A DNA stretch of 12,220 bases from Acetobacteraceae bacterium. GTDB lineage: Bacteria; Pseudomonadota; Alphaproteobacteria; Acetobacterales; Acetobacteraceae. The stretch is from the NCBI GenBank assembly GCA_947476855.1, contig CANJSR010000110.1, positions 1-12,220 of the forward strand, read 5' to 3'. Positions 6,567 to 12,220 of this stretch are shown here, in pieces; positions within the stretch are counted from its first letter, which is position 1; each line of letters opens with the position of its first letter. The position numbers and the translations under genes are program-made. The notes under the pieces are model-generated. The model was not told the origin of the DNA and ran no database searches. It saw only the letters and a program-made list of their open reading frames with translations.

Positions 6567-7354
6567 GGCGTGCCTCCGCCGCGCTGGCGCAGATAGGCGT
6601 CAAGGCCGAGGGCCGGGCCGCGCGGGGAGGTGCGCGGGCGTGGGGCGGCGGGGGCGGTCTGGGTGGCGCGGATTTCCAGGCGGCCGATGGTGATTTCGAT
6701 GGGGGCCGGGGGCGGGGGGGCGGCCTGGGGCTGGGGGGAAGGGGCCTGGGAGACGCGGGTGATGGCGGGGGTTTGCGGCTGGGGTGGGGCGCGTCTTGGG
6801 GCTTGGGGCTGTGTTGGGGGGGCGGCCTGTGGACGGACGGGCGCGGGGTGGGTGGCCGGGTCAAGCCCGGCCATGACGGATGGAGGGGCGGGCAGGGCGG
6901 ACGGTAACGAAGGGGCGATCGGGGGTGGGGAAACAGCAGCGGATGGGGGCGGGACGGGAAGGGGCGTGGACGACCCGGCCGGAGTGCGTTCCACGATCGT
7001 GTCGACGCGCTCGGTCAGGCGTTCGATGCGGGTTTCGTGGTGATGCGTGATGGTCAACGGCTGGGGCGCCGGTGGGGGCGGAGGCGCGGCCTGGACAGGG
7101 GGAGCGGCCTGCGGTTCGGCAAAGATCGCGGCCTGACGCGGGGGCAAGGACGGTTCCGTCGCGGCGAACGCGGGCGCGGGCGGCGGCGCGGGCAAGGGAG
7201 CGTCCGGTTCCCGGCGGGGGGGCAGGGCGGCCGGCGTCTCGGCGGCCTGGGGCGCTGGTTCGGCCACCGGCTCGAACAAGGACGGACGGTAGCGCTGGAT
7301 CGACGGGGTCTCTCCCAGCGTGCGGTCCAGCAGGTTGCCCAGGAAATCGCTCAT
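6563..7354 (-). CDS. Proline-rich eCIS linker protein with conserved-looking ends
   Basis: A 263-residue protein, mostly low-complexity Pro/Ala/Gln. Three parts look ordered: the start MSDFLGNLLDRTLGE...YRPSLFEPV (1-30), a short charged helix ETRIERLTERVDTIVER (107-123) able to form a coiled coil, and the end PIEITIGRLEIRA (218-230) with LGLDAYLRQRGGG (249-261). I recall similar ends (an 'xVTIGRIEVRA' strand plus 'LSLDDYLRRR') in proteins at this position of other eCIS operons. No function is known to me. Residues 159-169 (SVMAGLDPATH) come from a single arm of the palindromic repeat. The start at 7354 is set by ATGA overlap with the previous gene; an open frame continues upstream but is a shadow. 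Scaffold, length-control or chaperone-binding roles are guesses. Confidence 0.75.
   Translation of the reverse strand: MSDFLGNLLDRTLGETPSIQRYRPSLFEPVAEPAPQAAETPAALPPRREPDAPLPAPPPAPAFAATEPSLPPRQAAIFAEPQAAPPVQAAPPPPPAPQPLTITHHHETRIERLTERVDTIVERTPAGSSTPLPVPPPSAAVSPPPIAPSLPSALPAPPSVMAGLDPATHPAPVRPQAAPPTQPQAPRRAPPQPQTPAITRVSQAPSPQPQAAPPPPAPIEITIGRLEIRATQTAPAAPRPRTSPRGPALGLDAYLRQRGGGTP
6853..6879. repeat. Solo arm of the palindromic repeat element
   Basis: These 27 bp are identical to the right arm at 2986-3012. Identity extends to 36 bp (6848-6883 against 2981-3016). No partner arm is found about 50 bp to either side, so this is a half element. It lies inside the proline-rich gene and reads SVMAGLDPATH in the same strand and frame as the copy in the small eCIS gene. 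Confidence 0.85.
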
Positions 7355-8094
7355 GCTGTTCCCATGATGGCTTCGAGGTACATCCGGCGGCGGCGGGCGG
7401 ACAAACGCAGGATCGTGTCCTCGGTCCAGCCATAGGCGCGGGCGATGTCGTGGACCTGGCGCAGCAGGCGGCGGGCGCAGTCCTCGACGTCCTCCCACAG
7501 GTAGGCGGCGATATCGAAGGGCGCGGTCCACTCATGCCCGCAGCCGGGGCACGCCAGAGCCAGGCGCGGGTCAGCCTGCGGATCGGCCTCCGCCATGCCG
7601 GCCGCGATGGCGGGGCGTAGCGTCGCGGGCAGGGGGATCGCGGTTCCGGACCGTGTCACGTCGATCACACAACGATCCAGCAGGACGGCGGCGCGGGTGT
7701 CCGCCGGAGCCGCCGCGGCGGTCAGCAGATCGAGCGTGTCCGGCAGGCGATAGTGCACCGTCACGTCGTCCTGCACCAGCGACAGGCCCTCGGCCGGTGG
7801 CTCCGGCGCATCGGCGATCAGGTCGGTCGTCATCAGTTCCAGTTCCAGCGTCGCAGCGCAGGACGGGCAGGCGGCGATCGCCGGCATGGCGGGACCGAAC
7901 AGCCGTTCGCGCAGGCGCAGCAGCCAGCGGTCGCGGATGCCGATCGGCGTGCGTGACCAGTCATGGCCGGGCCAGGCGCGCGCCAGCAGCATGACCGCGC
8001 GGGCGGGTGGCGCCTCGGTGATGGCATCTTCCCAGATGCCGATCAGCCCGGCGGCGTCGAGGTTCGGTTCGGCGGGATACGGTGCCGCGAGCAT
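7351..8094 (-). CDS. T4 gp26-like baseplate protein with two CxxC motifs
   Basis: A 247-residue protein. Two cysteine pairs, CPSC (76-79) and CPGC (182-185, in ACPGCGHEW), are about 105 residues apart and could bind one zinc ion as a split ribbon. The C-terminus is the most telling part: YLWEDVEDCARRLLRQVHDIARAYGWTEDTILRLSARRRRMYLEAI. Its pattern 'IHxLAxxYGWxExxILxLSxxRRxxYL' is that of T4-type baseplate (gp26-like) proteins found after the tube gene in phages and eCIS. It probably belongs to the baseplate. The open frame reaches 8172, overlapping the tube gene. The ATG at 8094 is preferred, since GGGGGA lies 4 nt upstream and it leaves a 25-nt gap. It ends by ATGA overlap with the proline-rich gene. 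Confidence 0.8.
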   Translation of the reverse strand: MLAAPYPAEPNLDAAGLIGIWEDAITEAPPARAVMLLARAWPGHDWSRTPIGIRDRWLLRLRERLFGPAMPAIAACPSCAATLELELMTTDLIADAPEPPAEGLSLVQDDVTVHYRLPDTLDLLTAAAAPADTRAAVLLDRCVIDVTRSGTAIPLPATLRPAIAAGMAEADPQADPRLALACPGCGHEWTAPFDIAAYLWEDVEDCARRLLRQVHDIARAYGWTEDTILRLSARRRRMYLEAIMGTA

Positions 8095-8098
8095 GGTG

Positions 8099-8104
8099 TC
8101 CCCC
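8099..8104 (-). promoter_or_regulatory. Ribosome binding site deciding the start at 8094
   Basis: GGGGGA on the minus strand, 4 nt before the ATG at 8094. The spacing is short but the match is good. It supports the 247-residue reading of the baseplate gene over starts farther upstream, which would overlap the tube gene. A GTG at 8106 is in frame but has no ribosome site. Confidence 0.45.
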
Positions 8105-8119
8105 ACGGCCTGGGTGGCG

Positions 8120-8644
8120 TTATGCCGGATCGGTGAAGGTCGGTTCGGCGGGTTCGGCGACCTCGATGTCACGCAGCCAGCCCTCGTTCTCCAGCTTCAG
8201 ATGCTGGATCGCGACGGCATTGGCGTTGGCATCCAGATCGGGCAGGGCCTGGAATTCACTGACCCAGCAACGAAACACCTTGTAGGCCAGGGCAAGCTGG
8301 CCGGCCTCGTTATAGACCTCGATCACGATGTCCTTGCGGAAGTCCTTCAGCGCGCTTTCCGAGCCGAGAAGAGTGCCGAAATTCCAGACCTTGTTGGCCC
8401 ATTGTTCGAATGCCTTGTCGTGGGTCACGCCGCGTTCGAGCGTAATCGCCTCGAATTCCGTGCGGCCGGGCGACTTGCGCGACGATGACGGATCGCCGCC
8501 ATCGCGATGCTTCACGACCTCGGTCGTGCGCTTCAGCGCGCTGACCTTGCTGATCCCGGCGACGAACCGACCGTCCCATTTCACGCGGAACTTGTAGTTC
8601 TTGTAGGGATCGAAGCGCCTGGCGTTCACCGTGAACTGCGCCAT
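8120..8644 (-). CDS. Inner tail-tube protein, T4 gp19 family (Afp1/Pvc1-like)
   Basis: A 174-residue protein of the gp19 tail-tube family. Visible family parts are NYKFRVKWDGRFVAGISKVS (16-35), TEVVKHRDGGDPSSSRKSPG (41-60), the line FEAITLERGVTHDKAFEQW (64-82), and FRKDIVIEVYNEAG...AYKVFRCWVSEFQALPDLDANANAVAIQHLKLENEGW. Hexameric rings of it stack into the rigid tube that the sheath drives into the target. Length and the D-A-N-A-N-A-V-A-I loop are standard. It has a strong leader with AAGGAGT 8 nt before the ATG and follows the sheath gene after 70 nt, so it is probably co-transcribed but independently translated, as suits an abundant subunit. Only one tube gene is in the window; Afp-type systems usually have more, perhaps elsewhere in the locus. 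Confidence 0.93.
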   Translation of the reverse strand: MAQFTVNARRFDPYKNYKFRVKWDGRFVAGISKVSALKRTTEVVKHRDGGDPSSSRKSPGRTEFEAITLERGVTHDKAFEQWANKVWNFGTLLGSESALKDFRKDIVIEVYNEAGQLALAYKVFRCWVSEFQALPDLDANANAVAIQHLKLENEGWLRDIEVAEPAEPTFTDPA

Positions 8645-8714
8645 CGGGCTTTACTCCTTGTCTACGACTTGGACGTGACGACTTTTCTTGCGGTGGTGTC
8701 GCGGCCGAGGCCGA

Positions 8715-10424
8715 TCAGGTTTCGATCTGGCCGGCCATCTGCTGGAGCTTGACGACCACGAACTCGGCCGGCTTCAGCGGCGCGAAGCCGATCAGCACGT
8801 TGACGATGCCGAGGTTGATGTCCGACTGCGTCGTCGTGTCCTTGTCGCACTTGACGAAATACGCATCCCGCGGCGACGAACCCTGGAAGGCGCCCTGGCG
8901 GAACAGGTCGTGCATGAAGGCGCCGACATTCAGCCGGATCTGGGCCCAGAGCGGTTCGTCGTTTGGTTCGAACACCACCCATTGCAGGCCGCGGAACAGG
9001 CTTTCCTCAATATAAAGTGCCGTGCGGCGGACGGGGATGTACTTGTATTCATCGGCCAACTGGTCGTTTCCGCGCAGGGTGCGCGCGCCCCAGACGACGC
9101 GGCCGGCGGCGGGGAAGGCTCGCATGCAGTTGATGCCGAGCGGGTTGAGTTCCCCGTTTTCCGCGTCGGTCAGGGAGACGCTGAGTGACGGCACTCCGGT
9201 CAATGTGGCATCGAGGCCAGCCGGCGCCTTCCAGACGCCGCGCGTGCCGTCGGTGCGGGCGATGATCCCGGCGACGGCGCCGGAGGCCGCGAAGACCTCC
9301 ATCTGTCCGTCGCGCAGCGGGTTTGGCTGGCGCAGGCGGGGGAAGAACAGGGCGGCGTTGCGGCTGCGCGTGCCGACATGGTCGTTGTTGGCATCGAGAA
9401 AGCGCGTGCGGGCGACGGTCTTGGTGTTCCAGTCCTTGGGCGCATCGACGATCAGCATCGCGCGCCGACGCTCGCAATAGGCGGCCGCCGCGGCGACCAG
9501 GGCCGGATCGACGTCGATGGCATCGGCGATCGGGCGATAGGGCGGGATGACCAGCAGGTTGAACAGATCCGCCTGCTCCAGCGCGAACAGCCCCAACTTG
9601 TTGGTTTCGCCGTTCGGCGGCAGGAAGTCCGCGGCCGTCAGCGGCAATCCGTCCGACAGCGCGTCGGAGGCATCGGTCAACGCCCCGTTCAAGGATGCGC
9701 GGGTGGTCGTGACGGCAGCCTGCTCGGTCGTCACGTCGGCGGAGGGATCGGCGATCTGCTTGTCCGTCAGCGCCTTGACCGCGTCGGCATAGGCCTTTTC
9801 CCGCGTGCTGAGCAGGTCCTGTCCGGCGGCGATGACGGCTGCGGGGTTCGGCACGCCGGTGGTGCGGACCAGCTCGGACGAGGCTTCCAGCACGCGATCG
9901 ACCCGGCGGGGGCTGTCCTTGACCGTCAGGTTCACATGGCGTTCGGTCCGCCCAGTACCGGTGTCCCGCACCGTGACGTTGAACAGGTCGGCGGTGGTGA
10001 CGCCCATCGCGGCGGCGATATCGGATGAAACATTGTCGGTATCGACGTTGAGCCGCAGGTTCAGGCCCCAGCGGCCTTCATGCGCGGCGACGAAGGCCAG
10101 CGCGCCGACGGTCAAGGGCTGGCGCGTGGCGGGAACGCCGTTGGCATCGCCCGGATCGGCGCGGTACAGGCGCACAACGATGGCCTGGCCACCGCCGTTG
10201 ACGAAGAAATCACGGATCGCGAACGTTGTTGGACTGTCGTTCCAGAGTCCGCCAAAGTTCCGTTCGAAATCACCGAAGCTGTTGAGCGTGGTCGCGGTGT
10301 TGACGGGTCCGCGCGCGGTGCGTCCGATGAAGGCGGTGATGGAGGTCGCGACGCCCGCTATCGTCCTGACTCCGCTTGGGATTTCCTGGACGTAGACGCC
10401 CGGATAGCTGAGTGCAGCGGACAT
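8715..10424 (-). CDS. Contractile tail sheath protein (Afp2-4/Pvc2-4-like)
   Basis: A 569-residue sheath protein. The N-terminus SYPGVYVQEIPSGVRTIAGV (6-25) followed by TSITAFIGRTARGP (27-40) is the classic sheath start. GVWKAPAG (396-403), GRVVWGARTL (441-450), YIPVRRTALYIEESLFRGLQWVVFEPNDEPLW (462-493) and the C-terminal VNVLIGFAPLKPAEFVVVKLQQ (541-562) complete the core that polymerises around the tube and contracts. Residues about 195-262 form an Ala-rich, probably helical insertion (STREKAYADAVKALTDKQ and following), likely on the outer surface. AAAGGGGGA lies 7 nt before the ATG. It is the first gene of the operon, facing the divergent intergenic region. Length is in the usual range for single-sheath eCIS. 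The call is firm. Confidence 0.95.
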   Translation of the reverse strand: MSAALSYPGVYVQEIPSGVRTIAGVATSITAFIGRTARGPVNTATTLNSFGDFERNFGGLWNDSPTTFAIRDFFVNGGGQAIVVRLYRADPGDANGVPATRQPLTVGALAFVAAHEGRWGLNLRLNVDTDNVSSDIAAAMGVTTADLFNVTVRDTGTGRTERHVNLTVKDSPRRVDRVLEASSELVRTTGVPNPAAVIAAGQDLLSTREKAYADAVKALTDKQIADPSADVTTEQAAVTTTRASLNGALTDASDALSDGLPLTAADFLPPNGETNKLGLFALEQADLFNLLVIPPYRPIADAIDVDPALVAAAAAYCERRRAMLIVDAPKDWNTKTVARTRFLDANNDHVGTRSRNAALFFPRLRQPNPLRDGQMEVFAASGAVAGIIARTDGTRGVWKAPAGLDATLTGVPSLSVSLTDAENGELNPLGINCMRAFPAAGRVVWGARTLRGNDQLADEYKYIPVRRTALYIEESLFRGLQWVVFEPNDEPLWAQIRLNVGAFMHDLFRQGAFQGSSPRDAYFVKCDKDTTTQSDINLGIVNVLIGFAPLKPAEFVVVKLQQMAGQIET

Positions 10425-10725
10425 GGCTGTATCCCCCTTTATTACGGTTTCATGGCAGCGTGCGGGCGCCGGCGCGGATCGTTCGGCCGGACTGTTCCAA
10501 AACCATTATGATGTCATCCTATGCGGCGATTCCTCCCGATACAAGTGAATTTGGTCACAGTTTGGAATGATGATGAATTGTCAAGTCGTCGAGGAAATGG
10601 AAACGAACAGTAGCCTCAAAATTCGATGCGATCCCGAGTTTTGGCGATCAGCGCGCCCAAGGCGTTGGCAGCCTTGCGCCATTCCCACGCTGCGCCATAG
10701 TCCCCCGGCAATCCCGGAGCCCGCC
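10425..10725. promoter_or_regulatory. Divergent intergenic region, probable promoter for the eCIS operon and the hydrolase operon
   Basis: This is the only gene-free stretch near 300 bases. Its middle (about 10495-10640) is visibly AT-richer than the rest of the window. For the minus strand, TTGACA sits at 10584-10579, preceded by C as in the alphaproteobacterial -35 consensus, but the hexamers 16-18 nt downstream (for example ACTGTG) are poor -10 boxes. CATAAT at 10510-10505 is a better -10 but lacks a -35. ATGATGTCAT (10508-10517) is a small dyad that could be an operator. No convincing plus-strand promoter was found. The region must hold the eCIS promoter by position; its exact place is not resolved. 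Confidence 0.4.
10716..10719 (+). promoter_or_regulatory. Ribosome binding site deciding the start at 10726
   Basis: GGAG 6 nt before the ATG at 10726. It supports the 370-residue form of the serine hydrolase over the open frame beginning at 10567, whose extra 53 residues do not look like a signal peptide or any known domain. Confidence 0.5.
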
Positions 10726-11838
10726 ATGCACCTGAAACCGATCGTTCCGCCCGCCGACCCAGCCCCATGGCCGGAGGCGCGGGCCGACGACGCCGGCATG
10801 AACTGGATGTGGCTGGAGGAAGGCGCCCGCTTCGCCACCGAGAACGAGGTGCCCTGGCCCTATGACCTCCGACTCCATCTGGAAAGTGGCTTCTTCGAAA
10901 AGCCGCCGTTCAACGAAATCCTGGGGCCGATCCGTCCACGCGGCCCCGCCAACGGGCTGATCCTGCGCGGCGGCTATAAGGTGGCGACCTGGGGCGATAC
11001 GGACCAGGTGGATTTCACCTTCTCGGCCGCCAAGAGTTACCTGTCGCTGCTGGCCGGCATCGCCGTGTTGGATCGGCTGATCCCGGACCTCGATGATCCA
11101 GTGCGCCGGCTGGTCGATGATGGCGGGTTCGAGGGCAACCACAACGGTGCCATCACCTGGCGGCATCTGTTGCAGAACACGTCCGAGTGGGAGGGGGAGC
11201 TGTTCGGCAAGTCCGACCAAATCGACCGCAACCGCAGCCTGGCCGTCGAAGGCCGTGGCCGGAAGGGCGATGCCCGCCCCCTGAAGGTGCCCGGCACCCA
11301 TTGGGAATATAATGATGTGCGGGTGAACCGGCTGGCGCTGGCGCTGCTGCGGGTCTTCCGGCGTCCGCTGCCCGAAGTCTTCGCCGAACGGATCATGCGC
11401 CCGATCGGGGCTTCTGATAGCTGGTCGTGGCACGGCTACCGGACATCATCGGTCGAGGTCGATGGGCGGATGGTCGAAAGCGTCTCGGGCGGCACGCATT
11501 GGGGCGGTGGAGTGCTGATCCACGCCGAGGACCAGGCGCGGATCGGCCTGCTGATGCTGCGGCGCGGGGACTGGAACGGAAAGCGGATCATTCCCGAATC
11601 CTGGGTGGTGGAGTCGCTGACGCCCTGCGCGCTGAACCCGAACTATGGGCTGCTGTGGTGGCTGAATACCGGCGCCACCCGCTATGCCAGCGCGCCGGCC
11701 AGCAGTTTCTTTGCCTCGGGCGCCGGGGGCAACATCACCTGGGTCGCGCCGGAGCAGGACCTGGTCGCGGTGATGCGCTGGATCGACCCGGCGGCGGTTG
11801 ATACATTCACCCGACTGATCATGCAGGCGATGGAATGA
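10726..11838 (+). CDS. Beta-lactamase-fold serine hydrolase (class C / esterase-like)
   Basis: A 370-residue protein of the serine beta-lactamase-like superfamily. FTFSAAKSYLSLLAG (97-111) gives the nucleophile Ser100 and Lys103 of the SxxK motif. HWEYNDVRVNRLALALL (192-208) gives Tyr195 of the second motif. SGAGGNITWVAPEQDLVAVMRW (331-352) matches the C-terminal glycine-rich strand of the third motif. GVLIHAEDQARIGLLMLRRGDWNGKRII (262-289) is typical of esterase and peptidase-like members rather than true resistance enzymes. No signal peptide is seen, so it is probably cytosolic and may hydrolyse an ester or amide; the substrate is unknown. It overlaps the enoyl-CoA hydratase gene by ATGA, which suggests a shared catabolic role. 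It is transcribed away from the eCIS operon, and a link to it is not supported. Confidence 0.85.
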   Translation: MHLKPIVPPADPAPWPEARADDAGMNWMWLEEGARFATENEVPWPYDLRLHLESGFFEKPPFNEILGPIRPRGPANGLILRGGYKVATWGDTDQVDFTFSAAKSYLSLLAGIAVLDRLIPDLDDPVRRLVDDGGFEGNHNGAITWRHLLQNTSEWEGELFGKSDQIDRNRSLAVEGRGRKGDARPLKVPGTHWEYNDVRVNRLALALLRVFRRPLPEVFAERIMRPIGASDSWSWHGYRTSSVEVDGRMVESVSGGTHWGGGVLIHAEDQARIGLLMLRRGDWNGKRIIPESWVVESLTPCALNPNYGLLWWLNTGATRYASAPASSFFASGAGGNITWVAPEQDLVAVMRWIDPAAVDTFTRLIMQAME

Positions 11839-12220
11839 AGACCTACGAGACGATCACGATCACCCACCCGCGCGAACACACCGCCCTGGTGACGCTCAAC
11901 CGGCCGGAGTCGCTGAACGCGATGAACACCCAGATGGGCATCGACCTGCTCGATGCCTTTGACGGGTTCTGCGCCGATCCACGCGCCCAGCGCTGCATCG
12001 TGCTGACCGGGGCCGGACGCGCCTTCTGCGCCGGCGGCGACCTGAAGCAGCGCAAGGGCATGACCGACGAACAGTGGCAGGACCAGCATCTGATCTTTGA
12101 GCGTGCGGTCCGCGCCATCGTCGGCTGTCCGGTCCCCGTGATCGCCGCCGTCAACGGCCACGCCTTCGCCGGCGGGATGGAAATGGCGCTCTGCTGCGAC
12201 TTCATCTACGCCGTCGACAC
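11835..12220 (+). CDS. Enoyl-CoA hydratase/isomerase family protein, 3' end outside the window
   Basis: The first 128 residues of a crotonase-family protein. Visible marks are LVTLNRPESLNAMN (18-31), IVLTGAGRAFCAGGDLK (55-71), which forms the first half of the oxyanion hole, and PVIAAVNGHAFAGGMEMALCCDF, which carries the second oxyanion-hole glycines. The Glu in GGMEMA sits where crotonase has its first catalytic glutamate; the second catalytic position lies past the edge. Members hydrate or isomerise acyl-CoA thioesters in fatty-acid or amino-acid breakdown. The ATG overlaps the hydrolase stop by ATGA, so the two are probably one transcript. Subfamily and substrate cannot be set from this part. 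Compared with the family's usual 255-270 residues, about half is present. Confidence 0.9.
   Translation, partial: MKTYETITITHPREHTALVTLNRPESLNAMNTQMGIDLLDAFDGFCADPRAQRCIVLTGAGRAFCAGGDLKQRKGMTDEQWQDQHLIFERAVRAIVGCPVPVIAAVNGHAFAGGMEMALCCDFIYAVD

Noticed and set aside
1..10424. Prophage or type VI secretion system
   Set aside because: The DUF4157, Pvc16 and AAA+ ATPase genes together are specific to eCIS. No capsid, terminase, lysis, TssJLM or ClpV gene is seen.
10495..10567. Inverted repeat TTCCAAA / TTTGGAA 59 bp apart in the divergent region
   Set aside because: A 7-bp inverted pair is expected by chance a few times within 300 bp, so it was not called as an operator.
10567..10725. 53-residue N-terminal extension of the serine hydrolase
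   Set aside because: It has no signal peptide or conserved sequence. The ATG at 10726 has GGAG at the right distance, and the upstream part is AT-rich regulatory DNA.
10726..11838. Antibiotic-resistance beta-lactamase or eCIS cargo
   Set aside because: There is no signal peptide, the motifs fit esterase-like members, and it is divergent from the eCIS and coupled to an acyl-CoA enzyme.

Overview
The window is about 12.2 kb of GC-rich DNA. Its left 10.4 kb, all on the minus strand, is most of an extracellular contractile injection system (eCIS) operon of the Afp/PVC/MAC type. These are phage-tail-like syringes made by bacteria. The right 1.8 kb, on the plus strand, holds a beta-lactamase-fold serine hydrolase and the start of an enoyl-CoA hydratase. 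The high GC and the 'VMAGLDPAT' palindromic repeat, which is common in Rhodospirillales and Rhizobiales genomes, suggest an alphaproteobacterium. The genus cannot be named from this sequence.

The eCIS genes in order of transcription (right to left) are: tail sheath (10424-8715), gp19-like inner tube (8644-8120), T4 gp26-like baseplate protein with a zinc-ribbon-like pair of CxxC motifs (8094-7351), proline-rich linker protein (7354-6563), DUF4255/Pvc16 tail terminator (6566-5250), AAA+ ATPase (5253-3244), small conserved eCIS protein interrupted by a palindromic repeat (3247-2789), DUF4157 'eCIS core' protein fused to an OmpA-like domain (2792-1446), Afp7-like CIS tube/hub protein (1449-796), LysM/tail-X-like hub protein (785-462) and gpD/VgrG-like spike (469 to beyond the left edge). 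Six consecutive junctions are 4-nt ATGA overlaps, so translation is probably coupled through most of the operon. Sheath and tube have their own strong Shine-Dalgarno sites and short leaders, which fits their much higher copy number per particle. The PAAR tip, gp25 and other baseplate wedges, tape measure, fibres and most cargo are not in the window. They would be expected beyond the left edge.

From knowledge of the family, the sheath contracts around the inner tube, which is capped by the Pvc16-like protein. The Afp7-like, LysM-like and gpD-like proteins build the hub and spike. The AAA+ ATPase is the conserved eCIS ATPase and the DUF4157 protein is the eCIS marker, a candidate cargo or accessory factor. 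A 301-bp, locally AT-rich divergent region (10425-10725) separates this operon from the plus-strand pair, whose two genes also overlap by ATGA.

The most unusual points are three: a 102-bp element with perfect 27-bp inverted arms inside one conserved eCIS gene, with an identical single arm in a second gene of the same operon, both read in frame; the DUF4157-OmpA-like fusion with a variant peptidoglycan-binding loop; and the proline-rich protein with conserved-looking ends and no assigned function. No RNA genes, CRISPR arrays, insertion sequences or convincing terminators were seen.
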